NCBI GenBank assembly: GCA_004835665.1
Contig: RBKR01000001.1
Coordinates: 558,001-622,000 of the forward strand
DNA: 64,000 bases
Source: Phoma sp. XZ068
Lineage: Eukaryota; Ascomycota; Dothideomycetes; Pleosporales; Didymellaceae
Reading direction: 5' to 3'
This document shows positions 21,251 through 32,011 of the stretch, piece after piece. The number at the start of each line of letters is the position of its first letter. Within the stretch, counting starts at the first letter, position 1. The position numbers and the translations under genes were made by a program. The notes under the pieces are model-generated. The model saw only the letters and a program-made list of their open reading frames with translations, did not search any database and was not told the DNA's origin.

Positions 21251-21854
21251 CTAACACCTCACCACCCCCAACCACCCAATAACCCCCGCAACAAGCGGAC
21301 TCGCCACCCGCCCAAAATTACGAAACTGCCACTTCCCAAACAACCCTTTTAATTCGCTCTTCGCGCTCTTCTCATCCGCCCCCCTCCTCACCTCCTCCCC
21401 AATCTCACTAACCCGATCATTGAGCGGAAAAATGCAATAAACCTCATACGGCGCGACCGGCACCAGCGCCGCAAGCGCCCACGCCCACGTTTTCCAGTGC
21501 GCTGCGTGCGTTGGGTCAGGAAGCCGGGATGTCAGGATGGCGGTTAGCAGCAGGAGGAATGCGAGGAGGCGCGCGGTGGGTTGCAGGTATTGGCCGCCCC
21601 ATGTTACGGTCTGGGTGAATTGGGTTGTGGAGTGTTGGGGTGGGAGGAGGGCGGTTAGGGGGAGGACCCAGAGGGAGAGGCAGGAGGATAGGCCTGGGGT
21701 GGAGGTGTTAGTTTGTGGATGGGTTTGAGGGTGGGGGTTGGTATGGGTGTTGGAGTGACACAAGGAAGGGAAGCGTACCGCCGAGGAAGATGAGGGAGGT
21801 TGCTACGGTTATTTGGAGGGCTTGCACGAGGGATGTGAATGTCTCGGGCTCCAT
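21251..21854 (-). CDS. DUF1772 / anthrone-oxygenase-like membrane protein
   Basis: Two exons, 21779-21854 and 21251-21693, give 172 residues. The 85-bp intron begins gtacgc and ends ccccag; splicing joins TSLIFLG to GLSSCLSLWVLPL. Four hydrophobic segments are visible: around residues 12-30, 40-50, about 75-92 (ARLLAFLLLLTAIL) and 105-125, plus a C-terminal one (VASPLVAGVIGWLGVV). The segment APYEVYCIFPLNDRVSEI matches the conserved Pro-Tyr...Pro-x-Asn-x-x-Leu pattern of DUF1772. Some members are anthrone oxygenases in polyketide clusters, but many are of unknown function. No polyketide synthase is in this window, so a biosynthetic role is not supported here. It is head-to-head with an NmrA-like pseudogene. 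Confidence 0.72.
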
Positions 21855-22446
21855 TTTGGTGAGGTTGGATTGAATGGTCAGATGGCTTGAGGATAATGTA
21901 TGCTGAATTGATATCTCAGCTCGCCGTTAGCTGAGTATTTATGTTCCGTTTTTTTAAGGCCCCAACGCGATGAGGGCTGAGTCAGCTGACTCTCTTTTAG
22001 TTCTTTGCGATAGCCTTCAGTAGAGTTACAAGTCCCACATCCATAACAAGTGAGGTCGGGCCCGCGTAGCTCGGTGACCGGATCGGTGGTGTTGATGGTG
22101 GACCACCGATGTGACGTAGTTGATCCGTGAAGAGACGTCTGGCCGCTCTCCGATTCGCTAGCATCAACCACTTTCTTCAGATGCATTTAGACTCGGGAGG
22201 CCTGAACTCCATGATGTTGCTTATGTGGCGTTAAGATCTACTTCATGATGTAGTGGAAGTTGTCGTAGCTGTGCAATGCAATCGCATTTTACGGCGTCCG
22301 CGAAGTTTCTCGTCCCAAGGTAGGAAATACATCGGGGCCGATTCTTCGTCTTGACGTGCGATGTAATTGTAATGCTCCTGGGTACTTAATCTAGGTGTAT
22401 ACTGGCACTTGTTACAGAGATCAGAAAAATCCTGAGCAATCCTACC
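21855..22446. other. Divergent intergenic region
   Basis: Shared upstream region of the DUF1772 gene and the NmrA-like remnant. No other gene is seen. Confidence 0.45.
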
Positions 22447-23203
22447 ATGTCATCGTACGCAATCTTAGGAGCAACAGGCCAAGTCGGTGGCAGCGTCCTC
22501 ACGGTGGCAGCGTCCTCAAACTTCTCGGCGACGATCTAAGCAACAAGATCAACGTTGTGGTACGCTCACGCTCAAAGCTCGAAAAGTCCTATCCTTCCCT
22601 TTCCTCGAACAGCAACATCCAAGTCTTCGAAGGCAGCATATCCGATATCCCAGCCCTCGCATCATGCCTCAAGGGAACACGTGCCGTCTTTCTCACCGTA
22701 GCCGTCACTGACAACATCCCCGGCGTCAACATCGCAGTCGACACTGCCCACGCCATCACTCCACACTGCAATCACTTCAGGCACAATCTTCGAGCTTCAA
22801 ACCACCTCGCCTGGTCGTTCTCAGCTCTGCCAGCCTAGACACCATATTCCGGGCTTCTGTTCCCGCCTTTGTTCACAAATGGATGTACGCCGCCCACGGA
22901 TACATCTATGACGACCTCGCGCGTGCTGAGACCTATCTCCACCAATATGAGGACTGGCTGGACATGACGTTCATGATGCCTGGAGGGCTGACGCACGATG
23001 TGCAGCAGGGGCATGAGTTGAGTACAGAGCGGCAGCAGGCCTTTATCAGTTTTCTGGATTTGGCGGCAGGCATGATCGAGGTTGCAGATGCGGACGCGAG
23101 ATGGGAAGGAAAGCATGTTAGTGTTGTTCTGAAGGGTGGGCGGAAGGCCAGGTTCGAGTGGTGGGCGCCAGCGCTCTTAGGGAAGCGATTGTTAGTATAC
23201 TAG
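22447..23203 (+). pseudogene. NmrA-like NAD(P)-binding protein, disrupted by a 17-bp tandem duplication and a second frame break
   Basis: The start MSSYAILGATGQVGGSVL contains the GxTGxxG nucleotide-binding motif of NmrA-like Rossmann proteins. Directly after it, a 17-bp unit is present twice in perfect tandem (22485-22501 and 22502-22518), which throws the frame to an early stop. In the shifted frame the homology continues (LLGDDLSNKINVVVRSRSKL, then ALASCLKGTRAVFLTVAV) until about 22757-22766. There a second one-base break occurs, and a third frame carries LVVLSSASLD, FVHKWMYAAHGYIYDDL and GKRLLVY to 23203. No intron explains either break. NmrA-like proteins are NAD(P)-binding regulators or reductases; this copy cannot make the full protein as written. 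Assembly error is possible, but two independent breaks argue for decay. Confidence 0.75.
22485..22518. repeat. Perfect 17-bp tandem duplication
   Basis: The unit CGGTGGCAGCGTCCTCA occurs twice without a gap. Because 17 is not a multiple of 3, it shifts the reading frame of the NmrA-like gene. Confidence 0.95.
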
Positions 23204-23572
23204 TGTCCGTGGTTGTATGGGTGGCTGCCTTGATTATCAGGTACCCAGGGAAACCTTCTACACAGCCTCCATGGCTACTTCACCCTACGGGATTCTGGTA
23301 TGCGAGAAATGGCTCAGACTAACTTGATAAGAAATAACATGTACGCTGGCTTCGTATGCTCATTTCCATTAGTGTACCTTCAGAACAGACACGTTCATGG
23401 AGCACAGAAGGTTATTGCTTTGATCGTGGTTTGATGTTGATCGTGTCAGCCTTGGGAAGAGATAGGTGTCCAAGGCGGGAAGGCGCAGCTGACATGTGGG
23501 CGCTTATAATATGCAGCCTTGCCCCACTCGCTTTCCTGTGCCTTCATTTTCATCCATTCAACCAATGTGGGC
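23204..23572. other. Intergenic region
   Basis: Upstream flank of the HET gene; no gene seen. Confidence 0.5.
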
Positions 23573-25489
23573 ATGTCAAAAGGCAAGGGCAAAGCAAGCG
23601 TCTCGATAGACTATCCGTCCTACGTACCATATCCAAGTTTCGGTAGCGAAGACAACACGGGACCCTCATTTCCGATCTATGACCCACTTCCGGAAGGCAA
23701 TTACCTTAGAATTCTTGTCTTACAACCCGGAGAATATGACGACGAAATTGTGTGCGAATTGGAAGTTCGAACTCAAAGGCGCTCCAGAAACAAGTACGCA
23801 GCAATATCATATGTTTGGGGCAATCCGCACTATACAGAAGACATCAACTGCAATAGCTGGCCTGTCCCAATCACAAAAAACCTAGCAGATGCCCTGCGAC
23901 AATTTCGTCACCCTCAAACCATCAGGCGCTTGTGGGCAGACGCTCTCTGCATCGATCAAAGAAACCTGAAAGAGAAAGGTGTTCAGGTTAGCAAGATGGG
24001 CAAGATTTTCCAAAATGCCTTGAAAGTCTTAGTGTGGCTAGGAAAAGACCATTATGGCTTTGCTAAAGACTGCTTTCGTGTGATGAGAAGGACCAACGAT
24101 TACCTTGACGAGATGTTTCTGCGACACAATGAATCATACGACTCAATGCCAAGACTAAAAGCACCCCATCCCATACCTGTCGACAGAAAATCCTGGTCCA
24201 TGGTACACACTTTAGTAACTCTGCCCTGGTTTAAACGGGCATGGACTGTACAAGAGTGTGCCATGGCAAAGCAGTGTTCTGTATATTGGGGTCGTCACCA
24301 CATAAATATTGCCGACGTCTTCGAGACATCGCTGTGGTGTGCACAGTACGTGGATTTACGTCTACTTTTAAACAGCTACGAACTGTTTCAATGTGCTCGT
24401 CTTTTGGCCAACTTTCAGTGTGTTCACTGCCTCTACGGAACAAAAGCCCGATGGCAATGTTCGAAAGCCGGCCTTCGTTTGGAAACTGAGGAATGGTCCA
24501 AACTTTCATCTTTCTCAAATGTCTTGCACAACGGCAGACTATACGAAGCGACCGACCCGCGTGACCATGTCTTCGCATTCCTCGACAACCCCTTCTCGAA
24601 GACCAAAGACGGACGAACGATATTACAAGTAGACTATACCTTGCCGATGGTCGATCTCTGGTACGAAGTAGCGTGCACATTGGTACAGAATCCTACAGAA
24701 GGGCCGTGGATGCTCAGTGCTATCAAACATAGCAAAAGGAGTGTACTCAAGATGCTTAACTATCCCTCTTGGGTGCCGTATTGGGACAATGGCCATGCCG
24801 TCCCCTGGGTAGCAGACCCGGTTAAGTGGTTCGTGGCAGGAGGCCAGTCATCTTTGTTTGTGGCACGACCTCGGAGGGGAAGGACGCTTGAGATTCAGGG
24901 CTTCATCTTCGATTCTATTGTCTGGAAATCTACTATGATCAAGCCGGATGATTTTGTTTTGCAACAGTTCCAAGACCAGAATACTCATATCGCAGATGAG
25001 CCAGCCATTGAGAAGCTTTGGAGAGAGGTTTCCTTTGCGGCATCGGAGTGTGGCTTTAACCTAGATTCGGATGCCTTCACGATGGCTGTGAGAGCCAGTG
25101 ACACTAATCCATTGATACACATGGAGATGCATCGAGATACATTCAAGGCTTATTGCGAGGTCGCACGCTCTGAGTATGGAGGGTTTACCGCGACCATGGC
25201 GTACGACGAAGCCACAACCGCTAATGCAATCGGAACGATGGAGTATCTTGTTCGCTTCTCGAGCCGCAAAAGTCTCTTCTTAACACGCAGTGGAAGGATA
25301 GGTCTTGCGTCAGCAGAACTTATTCAGCTTGGCGACGTGTGTTGCGTCTTTTCTGGGGCGTCTGTACCATTTATCTTGACACCAGCGGCAAATCGCTGGC
25401 ACAAATTAGTCGACGAATGCTTCATCCACGGAGTCATGCATGGACAGCTTTTAGATGAGTATACCCCCGGATCGATATTTTTGGAATGA
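23573..25489 (+). CDS. HET (heterokaryon incompatibility) domain protein
   Basis: A single-exon 638-residue protein. The HET domain occupies about residues 60-220. Its first motif is YAAISYVWGN, its second is RLWADALCIDQ followed by KEKGVQVSKMGKIFQNALKVLVWLG, and a later EATDPRDHVFAFL block corresponds to the third conserved segment. HET domains act in fungal allorecognition and trigger programmed cell death after fusion of unlike strains, but most genomic HET genes have no known partner. The C-terminal half has no recognisable repeat (no WD40 or ankyrin) and carries the usual fungal extension with LVRFSSRKSLFLTRSGRIGLA. The ATG at 23573 was chosen because the longer frame to 23519 opens only with TTG. 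Confidence 0.9.
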   Translation: MSKGKGKASVSIDYPSYVPYPSFGSEDNTGPSFPIYDPLPEGNYLRILVLQPGEYDDEIVCELEVRTQRRSRNKYAAISYVWGNPHYTEDINCNSWPVPITKNLADALRQFRHPQTIRRLWADALCIDQRNLKEKGVQVSKMGKIFQNALKVLVWLGKDHYGFAKDCFRVMRRTNDYLDEMFLRHNESYDSMPRLKAPHPIPVDRKSWSMVHTLVTLPWFKRAWTVQECAMAKQCSVYWGRHHINIADVFETSLWCAQYVDLRLLLNSYELFQCARLLANFQCVHCLYGTKARWQCSKAGLRLETEEWSKLSSFSNVLHNGRLYEATDPRDHVFAFLDNPFSKTKDGRTILQVDYTLPMVDLWYEVACTLVQNPTEGPWMLSAIKHSKRSVLKMLNYPSWVPYWDNGHAVPWVADPVKWFVAGGQSSLFVARPRRGRTLEIQGFIFDSIVWKSTMIKPDDFVLQQFQDQNTHIADEPAIEKLWREVSFAASECGFNLDSDAFTMAVRASDTNPLIHMEMHRDTFKAYCEVARSEYGGFTATMAYDEATTANAIGTMEYLVRFSSRKSLFLTRSGRIGLASAELIQLGDVCCVFSGASVPFILTPAANRWHKLVDECFIHGVMHGQLLDEYTPGSIFLE

Positions 25490-26048
25490 GTGTATTAGAC
25501 GTGTCGATCTCAACTCATGGTTACGTCTCTCAGCAGGCTGAAGCAGCCTCCAGAACTCAATGTATATGTCCAGTCTTACTACGCCAAAGCATCAGGCTCT
25601 CTATGTCCACTATATAAAGCTCCTGCGTGTCTGACAAGGTTCTGGCCGAAAGCCATCGAACAGCATGCATCGTCGTCTTGATATATGATGACAAGAGGAC
25701 CACAGCGGGCCCTGCATTTTGCGCACACGCGTTTTTATCAATAGCTTTCGTTCTAATCACGCGGAACTATGATTAGAATCAAATAATCGCACAAGTGTGT
25801 TATCAATAATTCGATGGTGCTGCCAAGGCCAGTCGGCGCCAATTTAGATCTCTAACTTAAGGCATCCCGCGACGAAGTCATCATCTGCAGTGTGATGGCT
25901 GGAAGATCAATATCCTCGCAACACCACAACTTAATTGTAGAGCAGCGACTTGTTGCAACTATGCTGAACCCGTACTGGTTGTAGGCGCACCTCCAGTGAC
26001 CAAAGTTCACCTTTAGCGTGCGGTGCTATCATCACTACATCGATCACA
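25490..26048. other. Intergenic region
   Basis: About 560 bp with no supported gene. Confidence 0.5.
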
Positions 26049-26985
26049 ATGCGCAACCTCAATGGCTGCCGCATAGTCCTTCTCCTCGCGCCAGTAGTGT
26101 TTCTGCTCTTCCCAGTCGCAGTCCTGGTCTTTGTCCTCGAGCGCATATCCAAAGCACTCCTCCTCGAGCACACGTATCGCGATTTCCGGAGCGGCGCGTA
26201 CATGATTACGCTCAACGGGCCCAACTCGACCAGCTCGACCAACTCAGCGGATACCGATGTAACAATGCGAATCGATCAAGCGCCTACGCTGGCTATACTG
26301 GGGATCTGTGTTGCGGCGTACATTGTCTCGGCGATCGATGCGTTCGGGATCTGGGAGCTGCAAAAGGTAGAAGGGACATCAAGGCATCAGAGAATGTGGG
26401 CGTGGGTCGCGGCAGTCAGTAGCATACTCATGGCTGCGCTAAGTCTTGGAGTGTTCGGATGGGCAAGCTCGTTGCAGAGCAGCAATAAAGGCTGGCAAAG
26501 CTACAATGACGTGCAGAGTGGAGACCAGGAGTTCACACGCGAGGCTTGGTCCTGCCAGATTCAGAACTTCTTTCCAAAAGAGGGATGGGCAAGCGCTGCA
26601 TGTGGGACAGCGGTAAGTCATTGTGATGCTGACTACTACAACATGAGACCTGATAAGCATACAGAAAGCCACCAGATTTCTGCTCATACCCATGGCTATC
26701 TTCTCGCTACTTGTCATTGCTAGTATCTGGGTTCTGGTACGCCAACGAGGCGGGTTCAAGTGGCTGTGTGGAGGTAAAGGTCGTTATGCCGGGTTCGACA
26801 ATGTCTACGAGCTCCAGCAGGGCGGACCATCAGCGCCATACGTACAAGGACCGCCTCAGTGGGCACCGCAGCCTTACTATGTAGTTCAACCTGTTCAGCA
26901 GTGGGGGCCGCCACCGGTTTCTCAACCGATCCCTCAAGGTCAGAAGACGGATATCACGACTGATCAAAGAGCAGTTTTTAGATGA
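26049..26985 (+). CDS. Hypothetical four-helix membrane protein
   Basis: Two exons, 26049-26612 and 26665-26985, encode 294 residues. The 52-bp intron starts gtaagt and ends atacag. Four membrane segments are visible: residues about 8-30 (IVLLLAPVVFLLFPVAVLVF), 82-100 (LAILGICVAAYIVSAI), 115-138 (AWVAAVSSILMAALSLGVF) and 197-213 (AIFSLLVIASIWVLV, just after the splice site). The loop between helices three and four has two Cys. The C-terminal tail is Pro/Gln/Tyr-rich (QGPPQWAPQPYYVV) and probably cytosolic. The layout resembles small fungal MARVEL- or SUR7-like proteins, but no diagnostic motif is present and I do not assign a family. The intron is well supported because it links the last helix. 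Confidence 0.68.
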
Positions 26986-27363
26986 ACGATGTTGTATTGT
27001 AGATTGATGTAGTTCGTCACTACCCTTCGCGATTTACATTGCTTGGACCCGTGGATGCTTAAATTTCCCGCCCCATACAACGAATATTTCCAATCACACG
27101 AGTTCTACATCCCATCGCGTGTTGTTGAAGATAAGGCCATCTGTAGTTTGTTATCAGACCTACCTGTATTGCTACACTCTGCCCGTCCAGAGCTCGCGTC
27201 AATGCGTAGACCTTTGTTTACCAGATTTGCAAATTGCAACACTTGAAGTCTAACCAACATCATCGCATTCACCGCCCAGCACAGAATAATCAAGATGTTG
27301 ATCTGAAGTGGAGACATTATTCATTAAAACTCTCTCGCTCTACAACCCTCCTAACTAACTACT
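26986..27363. other. Convergent intergenic region
   Basis: About 380 bp; no gene seen. Confidence 0.5.
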
Positions 27364-28770
27364 CTAACTAGCCGAACGGCATGTGAACGGACTATGCGCA
27401 CTCCCATTCGTAGTCAGCTTAATAATATCCGCAATCGTCGCATACGACCCAGCACCTAGCGTGACAATGCCAATAACAAACGCCAGCAGGCATGCTGCGC
27501 TCATAACCAAATTTTCCTTCGCGAACGGGCTACCCGTGCGCAGCAGGCAGAACCACATGACGGCGGGGATCCAGAAGGAGAAGCCCGACACGAAGAGCGC
27601 GGACGCGAGGGATAGCAGGTCTGAGAAGATGGGAATAGCTTCGGCAATGATCCACGCGATGATTGTGAAGATAACGACGAGCACGATCCAGGACGCCCAG
27701 CCGGCAACGGTGTTGATGTAGCGGAGCACCGAGTTCTTGAACATGCGGCCGTGGATGTAGCGCAGGGCGACGGTGGTGTTGATGGAGCCGGAGATGAAGA
27801 TGACGGGGAGGGCGATTCCGAAGGCGATCTTGGAGATGAGAGGGCCGGCGGAGAGGAGCGCTGGAGAATCGACGCCTTGGCCGATGAAGGCGTAACACAA
27901 GGCGCCGGTGAGAGTGTAGATTGTGATTTGGATTGCGCCAGAGGCCCAGATGGACTTCATGTATTCCTGAGGTGTGTGCATTTCGTCCATGAAGGAAAAC
28001 TGGCCGATGGCGAAACTGAATGCGAAGATGATGTTGGACACAGCGACGAAGGCTTCCGAGAAGCTGAGGTCCTCCTTCGGCCAGGCGGACCAGTTGACGG
28101 CGGACATTCCACCTGTCTGGTCGCCAGCTTGGATGCCGGTTGCGATGATCGTGATGCCGATGGCGATCAGGATGGATGCAAAGTCGATGTAACCCAGGAT
28201 AGCGACTTCAGAGAACGAGGGTGGAATAGCGAGGATCAGGAGGATGACAGCGGAGACGGCGGAGAATGCGATGGAGCAAACGTGGCCGCCATTGATGTTG
28301 ATGAGAGCGATACTTCCGGTGAGAGCGTGAGAACCAACGACCATGACGAGTTCGAGAACAAGGGCGGCACCGAAGAGCTCGTAACCGACACGGCCGAGGA
28401 GCAGACGTCCGGCATCAGCGTAGGACGCGACTTCAGGAAACTTCAGCTTGACCTGTCCGACGATGTAGCTGGTGAAGATGGCGACGCAGCCAAGCGTGAT
28501 TGTGAGGAAGACACCGGGGAACATGCCGAGCGTTGCATATGCCTGAGGCAGGGAAAGTGCGCCGAGAGCAATAGCCTCGACAATGGTGACGACCGCGAGA
28601 CGCTTCCAGCCCAGGCGGTGGAAGTGAGCATCGCCATCTTTGGCGATCTGCTTCGCCCGCTGCGAGTCCCAGACCTCGCCCTCGCCGAAAACATTGTTGT
28701 CAGCCATGTTGTCAGAGCTCTCGTAGTTCTTCTCGTGCTTGGGGGCCCCAGTGTTGATTTGGTCAGACAT
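27364..28770 (-). CDS. Amino-acid transporter, AAAP family
   Basis: A single-exon 468-residue membrane protein with about eleven hydrophobic segments, resembling neutral amino-acid transporters (Mtr/AVT type) of fungi. The soluble N-terminus (MSDQINTGAPKHEKN) precedes HFHRLGWKRLAVVTIVEAIA and GALSLPQAYATLG, the typical first helix of the family, which carries the unwound GxxSLP substrate-site segment. Later features include EVASYADAG, SFMDEMHTPQEYMKS and SFWIPAVMWF. It should sit in the plasma membrane and carry amino acids with protons; substrate choice cannot be read from sequence. The frame extends 17 codons upstream, but the ATG at 28770 gives the usual N-terminus. The opposite strand also carries a long open frame, which is a by-product of codon bias. 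Confidence 0.87.
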   Translation of the reverse strand: MSDQINTGAPKHEKNYESSDNMADNNVFGEGEVWDSQRAKQIAKDGDAHFHRLGWKRLAVVTIVEAIALGALSLPQAYATLGMFPGVFLTITLGCVAIFTSYIVGQVKLKFPEVASYADAGRLLLGRVGYELFGAALVLELVMVVGSHALTGSIALININGGHVCSIAFSAVSAVILLILAIPPSFSEVAILGYIDFASILIAIGITIIATGIQAGDQTGGMSAVNWSAWPKEDLSFSEAFVAVSNIIFAFSFAIGQFSFMDEMHTPQEYMKSIWASGAIQITIYTLTGALCYAFIGQGVDSPALLSAGPLISKIAFGIALPVIFISGSINTTVALRYIHGRMFKNSVLRYINTVAGWASWIVLVVIFTIIAWIIAEAIPIFSDLLSLASALFVSGFSFWIPAVMWFCLLRTGSPFAKENLVMSAACLLAFVIGIVTLGAGSYATIADIIKLTTNGSAHSPFTCRSAS

Positions 28771-31700
28771 TGCTGTGCGAAGTGTCAATGTGACAGAATA
28801 ATGCAGGCCTGAAAAATCCAAATAGTATGGACGAGATGTTAGCCGGTAGCGGAGGCTAGTGAACCAAGAGAGTTCAGACAGGAAGACGAAACGAAGAGCC
28901 TATCTCCCTCCACATGATTACAGGTGCCCCATGGTACATATACGGTTGAGCGAGTTCCCCGCAAGCATACCGGAGTAATGCGATTGACATAACAGATTCC
29001 GTTATCTTTGCCTGTGGAGACGAGCGCACAGGTCGGCATTCCGGGCGGGCGTTACAGAGTCTGAGCGCTCCATGGTCGGCCTCACTTCGTGCTCACGATG
29101 ATTTCGGTGTTGTAACGAGAAGTCTTCGAGAAGCTTTGGACCTGACTAGGCATGCGGACCCTTGTGATGCGACGCGGCAGCTTTTCCTAGAAGAGTAATA
29201 TAGACGAGACCGCTAGGCCGAATTTGGTATGGCCAGCCCACGCAACGGCTACGCCATCCACTAGCGTGCTTGGAAGAAAAATCTTAGCAAATTCGGTCCC
29301 TAGAAGTGGATATTGTTTGTCGTTGATTCTTTATTTATTCGCCTGCTTAACCTTATGAAGCATCGCCTTGGCCGTTCTTGGCCGCAGCGTTGCACTTCCC
29401 ATGTTGGGATTACGTATCTTTCTCCGAGATGCGACCACCGATGCTGCCACACAAGACGTGGCTGGGTGATTTGATTGAGGCGATTGATCGTCCGACCATG
29501 CATGATTGGACCCCGACTTTGACCGACGGAATCTCGTTCGGTCTGCTGCGGTTTTCTGCGGTCGTAGTGTCGATGTGCCGCGCTTCGCAGGCATCTATCG
29601 TGACGTTTCGAGGAGGCCAAGACTGTAATGCAGAATTGTTCAATCACACGGTACTGGCAGGGCGTGGCATTGACAAGAAGGGTCCTATAGCGTGGGTGAC
29701 CCATGTTTTCACTGTCTTTCGGAGATGTCTAGATTGTTGGTTCAGGAGAGGGTCTTATCTTTCACGATGTTCCCCTAAACGATGCGTGTTTGAGGTACAT
29801 ATATCTGAAGTCAGTCTTACATGGTGATGTTCAATCGGACCCACCGTGAGCGATGTACCATTTTACCAGGCACCTTGAGAACCAACACTCTCCAGGACCT
29901 CCATCCCTACATTTGCAGGAAGCCTTCCCGAAGCTGTTGTGGCATTGACATAATCACCGCCTCCTCTTCTCAAACACTCGATGGGTATAGTTGCAAAATC
30001 ATGTACGTCGCCCAAGCCTTGCCATCCCGGCCCTATGGGTTCAGCGCTCCAAATCAGCACCGTTGCCTGGGGACGTGTTGATTCATGTGAGCACACCGAT
30101 GGTATAACTAGAGTCGTGTAGACTACGAATGGTTCCCAGAGACGCACCAAAAGATGCTATGAGGCATCATCTGAAACCTCCATAGTTGGAAATGGGCAGG
30201 GCAGATGCCTCAAGGCATTGCTTCAATCGACTCCTCGCCTGGCACGAAGCACCCACGTCTGCATAACGTTTCTCTGGAGGTGGGTGCCCCGCATAGCACC
30301 ACGTTCCGTTCTTCCTCACCCACTGCAAGATTTGAGCTGCAATCAGCTCTGTAGGGCGTCCATTATTGTCGTACGAGTGAATGACTCTGAGCTGGTTCTC
30401 GATTCTTATCCTACAGTGACGATCTCTCGTGGGGACGACCTCGGGATACCTCCACCTGCCTCATGTCTAGGGCTAGCTAGCTCGAGACGACGATGTTTCC
30501 GCTAGTACACATCCTTCCAGTCCTGCTGGCATTCGAGATTGCTGGCCTTGCGCTAAGCAGAAAACAGGGGCGCCACAATGAAGGGTAGCTACAGATGTAA
30601 GTCGAGGTAACGAACCCGGATTATTCTCCGTACGAACGACAAGACCACCAAACCCCGCCTGCACAGACATGGGGATATTCCAGCTCTTGGCACGCAGTAG
30701 TTTGTGTAATGTGCTTAGATAGCTGGGCTGGGGTCGTATGTACATACGTAGGTAGGTAAGCTAACCCAACCCCAACCCCACCCCAGCCTATTTACTACCA
30801 CCGTGGACGAGATAACACAAGGAACGGGCTAAAACTGTGGTCCCGAGCTTAGCGGTCTTGAATTCAAGGGAGCGAAGAGCAAGGAGCAGGTAGGTAGTGT
30901 AGGTAAGCACTAAAAGCTTCCATTAATTCTTTAATTAGAAATTCATTTGATAATTGAATAGGATTGCAAAATAACAATCTATCTGTTATAAAAGGTGTTG
31001 TAGAAACATATGTATCTACAAGATAATATACAACTCTAACACCCGTTTCTTTCTTTAGTAATATCTTACAATATCATAGCCATTTAGTTATTGGTCATTC
31101 AATTCAAAGGTTTGTACTTTTTTTTCCTAGGATCTCTTCTATTAGTTTTAGCTGTTAGTATACATTCTATTATTGGATTTTTTGTAATGGCAATAGATAG
31201 GTTAAATGGGTTTGTTGATTGAGTTATAGACAGGACTAACACATACTATGATGTTGTATCGGACAGTTGAGTACCTAAAAAGACCAATTCCGGTCCTGCT
31301 AAAATTGTTCAACCTAGTAATATAATTAGCAGGGATAACACTTCAGAAGCTTATAATGGATCGGATGGTAATAAAGATAATAATAATAATAATGACAAGG
31401 ATAAACACACTAGCTTTACGAATGTGCTTGCCCTAACCTTTCCAAAGGGCTCGTACCTCCATTAATAAATATGTACTTATTATGGTGCAGCACCACTAAA
31501 GCTGCCTGGCCAACTTAAAAACACGAGCTCCTCTTCCAAGATACGAGACCCTTCCTACACTATTTACGAGGGGCCGGGTTACCAAGCAAGAATAATCAGA
31601 AAGAGTGGTAAGTCCTATCACTCAGCTCCTTCGTACACCAGTATAGATCGAGGTGTGCGCGGGGTTGGGTTGCCAATGTCTTGGAGAATTCAAGGATCAA

Positions 31701-32011
31701 TTAGAAGGACTGAAAGGTCTTGTCATGGTGGTTAAGAAGGGCCTCCTGAAGACGAAATGCATATAAGATTTGTCCACTCACATCCAAATTTTATCTCCTG
31801 TCTACTCAACACAGCCAATTCTACTAAGTCATTGTATAACCTTGATATCCTGGAGGTTAGAAGTCTAACAGCAGTAAGTTGATGGAACTCCCTATATTAC
31901 CTTGACTCTTGGATACTTAGGCAATATGATACTCATGAGTCAACGAAGACTTGTTACCGAGGCATAATCCACGAAACGCTCAAAAGGCCAAAAATTCAGC
32001 AATACACAGGC
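28771..32011. other. Gene-poor region with AT-rich island
   Basis: About 3.2 kb without a supported nuclear gene. The left two thirds have ordinary composition and only short overlapping frames. From about 30915 to 31470 the sequence becomes markedly AT-rich and carries a mitochondrial-type open frame (separate entry). Confidence 0.5.
31088..31465 (+). pseudogene. Mitochondrial-code open frame in AT-rich island (candidate mitochondrial DNA insertion)
   Basis: A frame of 125 codons runs without TAA or TAG through AT-rich DNA, while TGA occurs twice in it (31220-31222 and 31268-31270). Reading TGA as Trp, as fungal mitochondria do, gives GFVDWVIDRTN and SDSWVPKKTN in smooth context. The product would have a hydrophobic N-terminal segment (LYFFFLGSLLLVLAVSI, then IIGFFVMAID) and a hydrophilic Asn/Asp/Lys-rich tail including a run of five Asn. 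There is no ATG near the left end, and a TAG lies directly upstream at 31085. I do not recognise the protein; it could come from a mitochondrial genome or a mitochondrial plasmid. Under the nuclear code the frame is closed, so it is not expected to be expressed here. Confidence 0.5.

Noticed and set aside
27751..28812. A 353-codon open frame on the plus strand, opposite the amino-acid transporter
   Set aside because: Product is Asp/Gly/Glu-rich with no motif; it arises from codon bias of the transporter on the other strand.
30915..31470. RIP-mutated transposon as the explanation for the AT-rich island
   Set aside because: RIP creates many TAA/TAG stops, while this frame has none over 125 codons and only TGA; mitochondrial origin fits better, though not proven.
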